Shown piece by piece: positions 43,528 to 51,974 of a stretch of DNA of 64,000 nucleotides. Where the stretch lies: contig NZ_LMFA01000005.1 in the NCBI RefSeq assembly GCF_001426565.1, positions 79,718 through 143,717 on the forward strand. Direction: 5' to 3'. How positions within the stretch are numbered: the stretch's first letter is position 1; each line of letters begins with the position of its first letter. The translations under genes were made by a program, and so were the position numbers. The notes under the pieces are model-generated. The model had not been told where the DNA came from and ran no database searches. It was given only the letters and a program-made list of their open reading frames with translations. Source of the stretch: Rhizobium sp. Root482. GTDB taxonomy: Bacteria > Pseudomonadota > Alphaproteobacteria > Rhizobiales > Rhizobiaceae.

Positions 43528-43651
43528 CTTCTCCCCAGCGGGGAGAAGTGCCGAGCATAGCGAGGCGATGAGGGGGTCTTGTTGCATATGCCGTGTTCTT
43601 GGCTCCCCCTCATCCGGCCCTTCGGGCCACCTTCTCCCCGATGGGGAGAAG
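43528..43651. repeat. RIME-like intergenic palindromic element
   Basis: Between the acyl-CoA dehydrogenase and thiolase genes sits an element bounded by two hairpins of the same sequence type: CTTCTCCCC-AGC-GGGGAGAAG at 43528-43548 and CTTCTCCCC-GAT-GGGGAGAAG at 43631-43651. GATGAGGGGG (43567-43576) and CCCCCTCATC (43605-43614) are an inner inverted pair, and GGCCC-TTC-GGGCC adds a small stem. It closely matches the Rhizobium intergenic mosaic elements as I recall them. Confidence 0.75.
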
Positions 43652-43718
43652 AAGAACCCCGATCGATTTGACACAGACGACACGCGGTCTGATGATCGCT
43701 GCATAGGGAGAAACCACA

Positions 43719-44927
43719 ATGACCGAAGTCTTCATCTACGACCACGTGCGCACGCCGCGCGGACGCGGCAAGAAGGATGGGGCGCTGCACGAAGTGCCGA
43801 CGCCGCGGCTTGCCGCAAAAGTTCTCTCGGCGATCCGCGACCGCAACGGGCTCGATACGGCGACCGTCGACGATATCATCATGGGCTGCGTCGATCCGGT
43901 ATACGAGGCCGGCGCAGTGATCCCCAAGGCCGCCGCCTTCGAGGCCGGTTATTCCAACAAGGCACCCGGCATGCAGATCTCGCGCTTTTGCGCCTCCGGT
44001 CTCGACGCCATCAATTTCGCGGCCGGAAAGATCGCGGCCGGCGCGGACGACATCGTCATTGCCGGCGGCGTCGAGAGCATGTCGCGCATCGGCATGGGCA
44101 TGTCCGGCGGCGCTTGGTACATGGACCCCTCGGTCAATTTCCCCGGCTATTTCATGCCGCAGGGCGTCTCGGCCGACCTCATCGCTACGAAATACGGCTT
44201 CTCGCGCGATGACGTCGATGCCTATGCGGTGGAAAGCCAGAAGCGCGCCGGCCATTCCTGGGACAACGGTTATTTCGACAAGTCGGTGATCCCGGTCAAG
44301 GACCAGAACGGCCTCACCATCCTCGCCCGGGACGAGCATATGCGTCCCACGACGACCATGCAGAACCTCGCCTCGCTCAATCCCTCCTTCCAGATGCCTG
44401 GCGAGATGGGCGGCTTCGAGGCCGTCGGCATCCAGGCGCATCCGGAAATCGAGAAGATCAACTACGTCCACCACGCCGGCAATTCGTCGGGCATCGTCGA
44501 TGGCGCGGCCGCCGTGCTGGTCGGCTCGAAGGCCGGCGGCGAGGTGATGGGTCTCAAGCCCCGCGCCCGCATCAAGGCCTTCGCCAATATCGGCTCCGAC
44601 CCGGCGCTGATGCTGACCGGCCCGGTCGATGTCACCGAAAAGCTCCTGAAGCGCGCCGGCATGGCGATTTCCGACATCGACCTGTTCGAGCTCAACGAGG
44701 CCTTCGCCGCCGTCGTGCTGCGCTATTGCCAAGCTTTCGACATTCCCCACGACAAAATCAACGTCAATGGCGGCGCCATCGCCATGGGCCATCCGCTCGG
44801 CGCCACCGGCGCGATGATCTTCGGCACCGTGCTCGACGAACTGGAACGCCGCGGCCTCCAGACCGCACTCGTGACGCTCTGCATCGGCGCCGGCATGGGC
44901 ACGGCCACGATTATCGAGCGCGTCTAG
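43719..44927 (+). CDS. Acetyl-CoA C-acyltransferase (thiolase)
   Basis: A 402-residue thiolase, which cleaves 3-ketoacyl-CoA with CoA in the last beta-oxidation step. The acylated Cys91 is in [10 protein letters not shown], His358 in [16 protein letters not shown], and Cys388 in LCIGAGMG. It lies between the acyl-CoA dehydrogenase and the FadB gene, on either side of two palindromic repeats, so the transcript of the three-gene set is interrupted by these repeats. A FadA role is likely. Confidence 0.94.
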   Translation: MTEVFIYDHVRTPRGRGKKDGALHEVPTPRLAAKVLSAIRDRNGLDTATVDDIIMGCVDPVYEAGAVIPKAAAFEAGYSNKAPGMQISRFCASGLDAINFAAGKIAAGADDIVIAGGVESMSRIGMGMSGGAWYMDPSVNFPGYFMPQGVSADLIATKYGFSRDDVDAYAVESQKRAGHSWDNGYFDKSVIPVKDQNGLTILARDEHMRPTTTMQNLASLNPSFQMPGEMGGFEAVGIQAHPEIEKINYVHHAGNSSGIVDGAAAVLVGSKAGGEVMGLKPRARIKAFANIGSDPALMLTGPVDVTEKLLKRAGMAISDIDLFELNEAFAAVVLRYCQAFDIPHDKINVNGGAIAMGHPLGATGAMIFGTVLDELERRGLQTALVTLCIGAGMGTATIIERV

Positions 44928-44935
44928 TCCCAGTC

Positions 44936-45014
44936 CTCCGTCATGGTCGGGCTTGACCCGACCATCCACAGCCCCGCGGCATAGATCCTCGGGTCAAGCC
45001 CGAGGATGACGGAG
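44936..45014. repeat. Nested palindromic repeat between thiolase and fadB
   Basis: An outer inverted pair CTCCGTCAT (44936-44944) and ATGACGGAG (45006-45014) encloses two inner hairpins: GGTCGGG-CTTGA-CCCGACC (44945-44963) and CCTCGGG-TCAAG-CCCGAGG (44987-45005). It ends about 50 bases before the fadB start. Sequences of this kind are scattered through alphaproteobacterial intergenic regions. Confidence 0.75.
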
Positions 45015-45065
45015 AGGGAAACGGGCGATGACCGGAACAGAATTTCAGGGAGAGGAAATCCCATC

Positions 45066-47279
45066 ATGACCTACACCAATTTCACCGTTGAGACCGATGC
45101 GGACGGCATTGCGCTCGTTACCTGGAACATGCCCGACAAGTCGATGAACGTCTTCACCGTCGAGGTGATGAAGGAACTTGACGCCATCGTCGATGAGACC
45201 GCCGCGGACGCGGCCGTCAAGGGCGTCGTCTTCACCTCCGGCAAGTCCACCTTCTCCGGCGGCGCCGATCTGTCGATGATCAAGAACATGTTCACCTTCC
45301 AGGCCGAACAGAAGAAGATCGATCCCGACAATGCGGCCCAAAAACTGTTCGATCTCGTCGGCCAGATGACCGGTCTGTTCCGCAAGCTGGAAACCTGCGG
45401 CAAGCCCTGGGTCTCGGCGATCAACGGCACCTGCATGGGCGGCGCGTTCGAATTGTCATTGGCCTGCCATGGCCGGGTCGCTGCCAATTCCAAATCGGTG
45501 AAGCTGGCGCTGCCCGAGGTCAAGGTCGGCATTTTTCCGGGCGCCGGCGGCACGCAGCGCGTTCCGCGCCTCACCAATGCACAGGACGCCCTGCAGATGA
45601 TGACCACCGGCTCGTCGCTCACGCCGCAGCGCGCCAAGGCCATGGGCCTGGTGCATGAGGTGGTCGAGCCAGCTGAACTGATCAATGCCGCCAAGGCGAT
45701 GATCAAGAACGGATTGAAGCCCGTCCAGCCTTGGGACGAAAAGGGCTACAAGGTGCCCGGCGGCGGCATCTGGACGCCGGCTGCGGCCCAACTCTGGCCG
45801 GCCGCCTCCGGCATTCTGCGCCGCGAGACCCATGGCAATTACCCAAGCGCGCTTGCCATTCTCAAATGCGTCTATGAGGGCCTGCAGGTGCCCTTCGACA
45901 CCGGCCTGAAGATCGAGCAGCGCTATTTTACGCAGGTGCTGCAGTCCACCGAAGCCTTCTCGATGATCCGCTCTCTGTTCATCTCCATGCAGGAACTCGG
46001 CAAGGGCGCCCGCCGCCCGGCCGGCGTGCCGAAAGCGGAGCTTGGCCAGATTGGTGTCGTCGGCGCCGGCTTCATGGGCGCCTCGATCGCCTATGTCGCC
46101 GCCGCCGCCGGCATCGAGGTCACCCTGATCGACCGCGACATCGAGGCCGCCACCAAGGGCAAGACCCATTCGGAGGGCCTGGTCACGGCAGCCATCGGCA
46201 AGGGACGGCTGACGCAGGACGAGGCGACCGCCCTTCTCGCCCGCATCACCCCGTCGGCCGACTACAACGACCTGAAGCCCGTCAAGCTCGTCGTCGAGGC
46301 GGTGTTCGAGGACCGGCAGGTGAAGAAGGACGTGATCGAGAAGGTCGAAGCGGTGCTTTCGGACGACGCCATCTTCGCCTCCAACACCTCGACCCTGCCG
46401 ATCACCGGCCTTGCGAAAAACTCGAAGCGCCCGGCGCAGTTCATTGGCATCCACTTCTTCTCGCCGGTGGAAAAGATGATGCTGACGGAGGTCATCCTCG
46501 GCAAGGAAACCGGCGACAAGGCGCTGGCCACCGCGCTCGATTTCGTCGCCGCCATCAAGAAGACGCCGATCGTCGTCAACGATACGCGCGGCTTCTACGT
46601 CAACCGCTGCGTCTTCCGCTATATCCACGAAGCCTATGACATGCTGATCGAGGGCGTACCGGCGGCGATGATCGAGAATGCCGCCAAGATGGCCGGCATG
46701 CCGGTCGGCCCGCTGTCGCTCAACGACGAAGTGGCGATCGACCTCTCCCAGAAGATCCTGAAAGCCTCGATCGCCGATCTTGGCGATGCGTCCGTCGATC
46801 CGCAGCACATGACGCTGATCAACAAACTCGTCGACGATCTCGACCGCCGCGGCCGCAAGAACGGCAAGGGTTTCTACGACTATCCGGCCAAGCCCGCCAA
46901 GAAGTCGCTCTGGCCGGGCCTCAAGGATCTGTTTGAGCAGAAGCCGGCCGAAAGCTTCGACGTCGAGACCCTGAAGCAGCGCTTCCTCGTCACCATCGCG
47001 CTCGAAGCCGCCCGCACCGTCGAGGAAGGCATCGTCACCGATCCCAGAGAAGCCGATGTCGGCTCCATCCTCGGCTTCGGCTTCGCGCCCTATACCGGCG
47101 GCACCCTCTCCTATATCGACGGCATGGGCGCCAAGACCTTCGTTGCGCTCTGCGAGAAGCTGGCGGCAAGCTACGGCGACCATTTCCAGCCGACACCGCT
47201 GCTCAAGGACATGGCGGCGAAGGGCGAGACGTTTTATGGACGGTTCGACCCCTACGCCAAGGAGAGGGAGGCGGCCTGA
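45066..47279 (+). CDS. fadB: Bifunctional enoyl-CoA hydratase/3-hydroxyacyl-CoA dehydrogenase
   Basis: A 737-residue multifunctional beta-oxidation enzyme. The N-terminal crotonase domain shows INGTCMGGAFELSLACHGR and GIFPGAGGTQRVPR, and the NAD-dependent dehydrogenase domain begins with IGVVGAGFMGASIAYVAAAA near residue 330, then HFFSPVEKMMLTEVI. It carries out hydration and oxidation between the acyl-CoA dehydrogenase and thiolase steps. I start at ATG 45066 (MTYTNF), where homology begins. It is the last gene before a strong terminator. Confidence 0.95.
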   Translation: MTYTNFTVETDADGIALVTWNMPDKSMNVFTVEVMKELDAIVDETAADAAVKGVVFTSGKSTFSGGADLSMIKNMFTFQAEQKKIDPDNAAQKLFDLVGQMTGLFRKLETCGKPWVSAINGTCMGGAFELSLACHGRVAANSKSVKLALPEVKVGIFPGAGGTQRVPRLTNAQDALQMMTTGSSLTPQRAKAMGLVHEVVEPAELINAAKAMIKNGLKPVQPWDEKGYKVPGGGIWTPAAAQLWPAASGILRRETHGNYPSALAILKCVYEGLQVPFDTGLKIEQRYFTQVLQSTEAFSMIRSLFISMQELGKGARRPAGVPKAELGQIGVVGAGFMGASIAYVAAAAGIEVTLIDRDIEAATKGKTHSEGLVTAAIGKGRLTQDEATALLARITPSADYNDLKPVKLVVEAVFEDRQVKKDVIEKVEAVLSDDAIFASNTSTLPITGLAKNSKRPAQFIGIHFFSPVEKMMLTEVILGKETGDKALATALDFVAAIKKTPIVVNDTRGFYVNRCVFRYIHEAYDMLIEGVPAAMIENAAKMAGMPVGPLSLNDEVAIDLSQKILKASIADLGDASVDPQHMTLINKLVDDLDRRGRKNGKGFYDYPAKPAKKSLWPGLKDLFEQKPAESFDVETLKQRFLVTIALEAARTVEEGIVTDPREADVGSILGFGFAPYTGGTLSYIDGMGAKTFVALCEKLAASYGDHFQPTPLLKDMAAKGETFYGRFDPYAKEREAA

Positions 47280-47346
47280 ACCACGAAACGCCACCGGCGG
47301 GACGATGACGTCCTGCCGGCGGCATCGTCCCGTCCGTTCACGGTCA

Positions 47347-47384
47347 AGGCCGCAGCGTTCCCACGCTGCGGCCTGCTTTTTTTT
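47347..47384 (+). terminator. Intrinsic terminator after fadB
   Basis: AGGCCGCAGCG (47347-47357) pairs perfectly with CGCTGCGGCCT (47364-47374) around a 6-base loop, and eight T residues follow at 47377-47384. This is a textbook rho-independent terminator for the fatty-acid oxidation genes. It also sits just downstream of the converging hydrolase gene. Confidence 0.92.
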
Positions 47385-47397
47385 ACGAAAGCCTGGA

Positions 47398-48165
47398 TTA
47401 TTTAGCGGCCTCTTCGATCAGTTCCGCAACCGCCTCGGGCTGCGAAACCATGACGACATGCGAGGCGCCCTTGACGACGACCGTCCGCTTCGAGCCGGCC
47501 CGTTCGGCCATGAAGGCGAGGCTGGCTGCCGGGATGTTCCTGTCGCCATCGCCATAGATGAAGAAGGACGGCAGCGCCTTCCAGGCCGGTTCGCCCGATT
47601 TTTCCGTCAGCGCCGCTTCGGTGATGGGACGCTGTCCGGCGCCCATCAGAACTGCCTGCTCGGCCGAAACGTCATGGGCGAACTGCTGGTGGAATTTTGC
47701 CTGGTCGATTGAGAGGTCGATGCCGCCATCCGCGAGCGTTACCGGAATGGCCAGCGCCTCGCCCAGCGTGCCGCCCGGGAATTTTCCGGCTAGTTCAGCC
47801 GCCGCCTCCCCCTTGTCCGGCGCAAAGGCCGCCACATAGACCAGCGACTTTACATTGTCATGGCCAGTGGCCGCCGTGGTGATCACCTGGCCGCCATAGG
47901 AATGGCCGACGAGCACGACAGGCCCATTGATGCCGCCGAGCACGCTGGAAACCGAGGCGGCATCGCTAGAAACGCTCCGCAGCGGATTGGCGGCGGCCAC
48001 GACCGGATAGCCATCCTTCTTCAGGATACCGATGACCCCGTTCCAGCTCGAGGAATCGGCGAAGGCGCCATGGACGAGAACGATCGTAGGCTTGGCATCC
48101 TGCGCTGCGGCGGTACCCGAGAACAGCGCGCCGGCGAGAGCAAACGTAGTTGCGAATTTGGACAT
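47398..48165 (-). CDS. Secreted alpha/beta hydrolase
   Basis: A 255-residue alpha/beta hydrolase with a signal peptide (FATTFALAGALFSGTAAA, cut before QDAKPT). IVLVHGAFADSSSWNGVI, the nucleophile in LVGHSYGGQVI, and GASHVVMVSQPEAV with the catalytic His are visible. It resembles secreted esterase-like proteins of unknown substrate. AAAAAAGGAAATCC precedes ATG 48165. It is 46 bases downstream of the second hydrolase on the same strand, so both probably belong to the operon facing the OhrR-like regulator. Confidence 0.88.
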   Translation of the reverse strand: MSKFATTFALAGALFSGTAAAQDAKPTIVLVHGAFADSSSWNGVIGILKKDGYPVVAAANPLRSVSSDAASVSSVLGGINGPVVLVGHSYGGQVITTAATGHDNVKSLVYVAAFAPDKGEAAAELAGKFPGGTLGEALAIPVTLADGGIDLSIDQAKFHQQFAHDVSAEQAVLMGAGQRPITEAALTEKSGEPAWKALPSFFIYGDGDRNIPAASLAFMAERAGSKRTVVVKGASHVVMVSQPEAVAELIEEAAK

Positions 48166-48211
48166 GAGGATTTCCTTTTTTGAGAGGTGATCTGGGTCTG
48201 GGGTTTGGAAA

Positions 48212-49033
48212 TCAGCCCTTGATGAAGGCCAGGACATCGGCGTTGAAGCGGTCGGCATCGGTCTCCGCCAGGCCGTGCGAGCCGCCGGGGTAGATCTTCA
48301 GCGTGGCATTCGGGACGATCTCGGCGGCACGATGGGCGGACGCCCTGATCGGCACGATCTGGTCATCGTCGCCATGGATGATGAGCGTCGGCCGGTCGAT
48401 GCGGCTGAGGTCCTCGGTATAATCGACCTCGGAGAATTCGTGGATCGTATCGTACTGGCTCTTGATGCCGCCCTGCAGGCCGATGCGCCGAAAATTCTCC
48501 CGCAATCCCTCATTGGTTTCGACACCATCCCGGTTGAAGCCGTAGAAGGGGATCGTCAGGTCGTAATAGAATTGCGAGCGGTTCGTCGCCGTGCCTTCGC
48601 GGATACCGTCGAACACCGACAGCGGCGTGCCGTCGGGATTTTCCGGCGTCTGCAGCATCAGCGGCGGAACGGCGCCGACGAGCACGACCTTGGCGACCCT
48701 GTCCGTTCCATGCCGGCCGATATAGCGGGAGATTTCGCCGCCGCCGGTGGAATGGCCGACAAGCACGAGATCGCTGAGGTCGAGTGCCTCGATCAGTTCC
48801 GAAAGATCATCGGCATAGCGATCCATGGTGTTGCCGTCCCAGGTCTGGTCCGAGCGGCCGTTGCCGCGGCGGTCATGGGCGATCACCCGGAACCCCTGCT
48901 GGCCGAAGAACAGCATCTGCTGGTCCCAGGCATCCGAAGACAGCGGCCAGCCATGGGCAAACAGCATGGGCTGACCATGGCCCCAGTCCTTGTAGAAGAT
49001 GCGGGTGCCGTCGCTGGTGGTGAAATGGGTCAT
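48212..49033 (-). CDS. Alpha/beta hydrolase, non-haem chloroperoxidase-like
   Basis: A 273-residue cytoplasmic alpha/beta hydrolase. The start [37 protein letters not shown], the nucleophile Ser in [10 protein letters not shown], the Asp in HGDDDQIVP and [14 protein letters not shown] match the cofactor-free haloperoxidase/esterase group. These act on esters or peroxyacids; the natural substrate is unknown. It is the first gene of the operon divergent from the OhrR-like regulator, and a long inverted repeat lies 37 bases upstream of its start. Confidence 0.9.
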   Translation of the reverse strand: MTHFTTSDGTRIFYKDWGHGQPMLFAHGWPLSSDAWDQQMLFFGQQGFRVIAHDRRGNGRSDQTWDGNTMDRYADDLSELIEALDLSDLVLVGHSTGGGEISRYIGRHGTDRVAKVVLVGAVPPLMLQTPENPDGTPLSVFDGIREGTATNRSQFYYDLTIPFYGFNRDGVETNEGLRENFRRIGLQGGIKSQYDTIHEFSEVDYTEDLSRIDRPTLIIHGDDDQIVPIRASAHRAAEIVPNATLKIYPGGSHGLAETDADRFNADVLAFIKG

Positions 49034-49069
49034 ATCGGTTCTCCTGATTTTTTAGTAGTTGGCGATTTG

Positions 49070-49137
49070 TTTGTGCGCGATCTAAATAGAGCCACGAGAG
49101 AATCATGTCAATAGCTTGCAAACAGATCGCGCACAAA
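49070..49137. promoter_or_regulatory. Paired 14-bp inverted repeat operator for the hydrolase/OhrR-like divergent promoters
   Basis: TTTGTGCGCGATCT (49070-49083) and its exact complement AGATCGCGCACAAA (49124-49137) are separated by 40 bases in the 129-base divergent region. The two arms are placed so that each lies close to one of the divergent genes, as expected if a regulator dimer binds each promoter. The obvious candidate is the OhrR-like protein at 49163. Promoter -10 sites are not certain. Confidence 0.6.
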
Positions 49138-49162
49138 TTATCTTGATGGCAAGGAGAACACC

Positions 49163-49624
49163 ATGAACACGACATCCGAACAAACCGCCGCCGAAATGCC
49201 TGACGTGAGTGAACTGCTCTGCTTTTCCATCTATTCGGCCGGCCACGCCTTCAACCAGCTCTACCGGCCAATGCTGGACGAGATCGGCCTCACCTATCCG
49301 CAATATCTGGTCATGGTGGCACTTTGGAGCCGTGACGGCCGCACCGTGAAGGAACTGGGTGAGCTGCTCTTCCTCGATTCCAGCACGCTGACGCCGCTTC
49401 TCAAGCGCATGGAAGCCGGCGGCCTCATCACCCGCACCCGCAATCTGCAGGATGAACGCCAGGTTCTCCTGCACTTGACCGCGGAGGGAACGGCGCTCAA
49501 GCAACGGGCCGCATCCGTCACCGGCTGCATCGGCGATGCCATCGGCATCGATGCCGACACCGCGCTGAAAATCCGCACCGCCATCGACGCCCTGCGCGAC
49601 AGCATCCACAAGCGCCGCAGATAA
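49163..49624 (+). CDS. MarR-family, OhrR-like organic hydroperoxide regulator
   Basis: A 153-residue winged-helix regulator of the OhrR branch. The N-terminal ELLCFSIYSAGHAFNQLYRPML places Cys20 exactly where OhrR has its reactive cysteine, and LTYPQYLVMVALW, KELGELLFLDSSTLTPLLKRM and ITRTRNLQDERQV form the DNA-binding core. OhrR proteins repress peroxide-resistance genes until the Cys is oxidised. It is divergent from the two hydrolases, not from an ohr peroxidase gene, so these may be its targets here; this is inferred. AAGGAG precedes the ATG. Confidence 0.92.
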   Translation: MNTTSEQTAAEMPDVSELLCFSIYSAGHAFNQLYRPMLDEIGLTYPQYLVMVALWSRDGRTVKELGELLFLDSSTLTPLLKRMEAGGLITRTRNLQDERQVLLHLTAEGTALKQRAASVTGCIGDAIGIDADTALKIRTAIDALRDSIHKRRR

Positions 49625-49703
49625 ACCCCATCAGCCAAGGCGCCGCTCCACTCGGCGCCCCTCCCACCCTCGGCCACTCCCTATCACCGGCACCGCCCCT
49701 TTG

Positions 49704-49845
49704 CCGTCATTCCTGTGCTCGTCACAGGAATCCAGCGCGCCGCGTTCGCGGCGCAAGAGACTCTCTCTCTCTTCACAAGCAAGAAGCCCCCTCACAGCGC
49801 AAACGCGCGGTGGCTGGATGCCTGTGACGAGCATAGGCATGACGG
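49704..49845. repeat. 33-bp imperfect inverted repeat
   Basis: The left arm at 49704-49736 (starting CCGTCATTCCTGTG) and the right arm at 49813-49845 (starting GCTGGATGCCTGTG) are complementary except for three mismatches. The 76-base centre contains a CT-rich run. It is a palindromic intergenic element of the same general kind as those at 43528 and 44936, though with different sequence, and may be a transposed small repeat. Confidence 0.7.
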
Positions 49846-50275
49846 AGAGCGGGGAATGACCGGGGACGACCGATGGGCTTTGTGGCTAATCCGTCCACGG
49901 CAGGCCCCTTTAAACCCGGCCGTCCTCCGTCAGTTTTCGAAAAAATCCATCCCCGTTCGTCCCCGGCCGCCGTGCGGGGGTCATATTATTCCTTGTCTTC
50001 ACTGCTGGAGTGTTTCGCGAGACGGTCGCGGGCAGGTGGAGGCTGGCGCCCTGGCTTGACCCGTAACGTGCGGGAACGGCCAAGGAGGTGCAAGCCGTGG
50101 CGGCCCTGTTTGCGCGGAGCCGCCTATCAAGCCTCCCCCGGGCCGCCAGGTCCGGTTCGGTTGAGCCGTGCAAGTGGCCGGGCGTCCCGAAAGGACGTCG
50201 CGAAGAAAGCCATGCAGTGAGGCGAGGCAAGCACCTGTAGAGGCTGGACACCTCGAACGAACGCCGAAGGCCACG

Positions 50276-50321
50276 CGAGTGCGGAACCACAGACTAAAAT
50301 ACAAGTGAGGTTCCGCACTCG
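50276..50321. other. Strong hairpin at the end of the gene-poor region
   Basis: CGAGTGCGGAACC (50276-50288) pairs exactly with GGTTCCGCACTCG (50309-50321) around a 20-base AT-rich loop; three or four more pairs extend it outward with one G-T wobble. No T-run follows on either strand, so it is not a standard terminator. It may be part of a noncoding RNA or an mRNA leader structure 75 bases before the next start. Confidence 0.5.
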
Positions 50322-50395
50322 TGTGGGCTCTCCATCGGATCACGACACGGGCAGTCCTGCCGCGTGAATGCAAACTCATGCGCAAAGGAAGTGCG

Positions 50396-50755
50396 ATGAA
50401 GATCAGAAGCGAGGAAGAACAGCGGCGTATCTGCGAGGAAGAGGACGCCCAGCCCTATTTGCCCGGCTTCACCTGGGGCGAATATTGCCGGCTGCCGGAA
50501 AGCCGGCAGCAGTACGAGGCACAGAAATTCTTCCAGATCGCGGCCAGTTCGCTTGGCTACTGGAAGAGCTGCAGCCTCGCCCCTTGTCGCCGGGCAAAAG
50601 CCTGCAGAGGGTTCCTTTCAAAGGCGCAGGCAATGTCCCATTACGACCAGAAGAACTTTCCGCCTTACATTCGCGAAGGCGCCTTTCGCCAGGAAGCGAC
50701 GCCGAAGGAGACCGCAAGGCTTTTCGGCGTGGAGGACGAGGAAGGGAATGGATGA
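50396..50755 (+). CDS. Hypothetical protein, 119 residues
   Basis: A soluble 119-residue protein of unrecognised family. It begins MKIRSEEEQRRICEEEDAQP, then has EYCRLPESRQQYEAQKFF and a Cys-containing segment (SCSLAPCRRAKACRG) with three Cys that could bind a metal, and ends acidic. AAAGGA lies eight bases before the ATG, which supports translation. It is unusual in that a long strong hairpin lies just upstream. It is convergent with the Tim44-domain gene. Function unknown; possibly a small zinc or redox protein. Confidence 0.65.
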   Translation: MKIRSEEEQRRICEEEDAQPYLPGFTWGEYCRLPESRQQYEAQKFFQIAASSLGYWKSCSLAPCRRAKACRGFLSKAQAMSHYDQKNFPPYIREGAFRQEATPKETARLFGVEDEEGNG

Positions 50756-50802
50756 GGACCGCCGGCAGTGCCGGCCGGCGGTCGGGGGTGGTGCGGCGAG
50801 GT

Positions 50803-51819
50803 TCAGGCGGCCGACTGGATGGCCGAGACCTGCCAGTCCTTGCCGGGCTTGCGCAGGAAGGTCCAGAGTTCGACGGTCTCGGTCGCATTGTCCGGATCGC
50901 CCTCGACGACGCGGCCGGTTTCCCGCTCGCGCATTACGTCGATGCTTTCATAGCGCATGGCGACAGTCGCGTATTCACCGCCGTCCTCGCGCCAGGCTTC
51001 CGCCACGTCGCCGGCAACGAGATGTACGTCGCGCACCTCGTTCTTCAGGCCGCTGGTTGCGTTGTCGCTCAGTTCCTCAGCAAGATAGGACATGGCCTCC
51101 GGCGTCGTCAGACTGCGCAGCGTGGCGTAATCCTCAGCCGCATAGGCCGCCTGCACCTGTTTCAGCATGGATTCGAACCGGTCGAGGTCCTGCGGGCCGA
51201 TGCCGATCTCGTCAGTGGATTCGCTGGGCGCACGCGCCTTTTCCGGCTGGGCAGCACCGCCGCCGATCTTCGGAATGGAAAAGCCCGGCATGCCGGAACC
51301 GCCGGAGGGCGCGCCGCGACCGGCCGCAAAACCGGCGTCGCTGCGCGGCGAATAGCCGGCCGTTGCCATGGTTTGACGACCGCGGAAGAAGCGCATGGCC
51401 AACATCACGGCGCCGGCGATCAGCGCCATCTGCAGGATCAGGCCGAGGAAGCCGGCGGCACCGCCAAGGCCATTGCCCATCATCATGCCGATCAGGCCGC
51501 CGAGCGCGAGACCGCCGAGCATGGAGCCGGCAAAGCCGCCAAACATGCCACCCGGTCGCTGGGCGCCACTGCGTGCTGCCTGGCCGGTCGTCTGCTGGCT
51601 CGCCTGGCCGGCCGTGCCCGGGGTCTGCGGCGTCATCGTCCGGTTGATCGGCGCGGCGTCGGCCGGCGCGGTGCGGGTGGCCGGCGGAGCCGAAAAGGTG
51701 CGCGAACCACGGCTGCCGAAGCCGCCGCCGCCACGCCGTGCCTCGGCGATATCCACCGCCGTCAGCATCACCATCGAAGCGACCGCCACCGTCGCAAGCA
51801 TCCGTCCAAACCTCAGCAT
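50803..51819 (-). CDS. Tim44/TimA-like domain protein
   Basis: A 338-residue protein with an N-terminal signal or anchor (MLATVAVASMVMLTAVDIAEA), a Gly/Ala-rich hydrophobic hairpin near residues 90-145 (GGLALGGLIGMMMGNGLGGAAG and LILQMALIAGAVMLAM), and a C-terminal Tim44-like domain (DLDRFESMLKQVQAAYAAEDY onward). Alphaproteobacterial Tim44-like proteins resemble the mitochondrial import motor component but their bacterial role is unsettled. The low-complexity Gly-rich region is characteristic. It is monocistronic. Confidence 0.88.
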   Translation of the reverse strand: MLRFGRMLATVAVASMVMLTAVDIAEARRGGGGFGSRGSRTFSAPPATRTAPADAAPINRTMTPQTPGTAGQASQQTTGQAARSGAQRPGGMFGGFAGSMLGGLALGGLIGMMMGNGLGGAAGFLGLILQMALIAGAVMLAMRFFRGRQTMATAGYSPRSDAGFAAGRGAPSGGSGMPGFSIPKIGGGAAQPEKARAPSESTDEIGIGPQDLDRFESMLKQVQAAYAAEDYATLRSLTTPEAMSYLAEELSDNATSGLKNEVRDVHLVAGDVAEAWREDGGEYATVAMRYESIDVMRERETGRVVEGDPDNATETVELWTFLRKPGKDWQVSAIQSAA

Positions 51820-51974
51820 CGAAAATTCCCTGTGTTTCTCGTCGGCGCAACGGCCGGTGCTTCCTATCGGCCCAGCGATCTGCGCCCTCGCCTCCTATAT
51901 GGGATGCCGGCGGCCGAGTTGAAGGCTTTTATCGCCCGCTTCACGGTAAAGCGCCGGCGCGATATCCCGACACC

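Larger units (their letters stand above)
49625..50395. other. 771-base gene-poor region with palindromes and possible structured RNA
   Basis: No protein-coding gene is convincing here. The first part contains a 33-bp imperfect inverted repeat (49704-49845). The second part (about 49990-50330) is GC-rich, has several short stems and ends with a 13-bp perfect stem at 50276-50321. Reading frames across it on both strands show unnatural composition and no recognisable domain. It could encode a noncoding RNA or a decayed element. Confidence 0.5.

Noticed and set aside
49990..50330. RNase P RNA or tmRNA
   Set aside because: I compared the stretch with remembered conserved parts of rnpB and tmRNA and found no match. 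It remains an unassigned structured region.
49999..50385. Minus-strand frame of 128 codons in the gene-poor region
   Set aside because: It covers the strong hairpin and is Arg/Pro/Ala rich without motifs, so the region is treated as noncoding or decayed.
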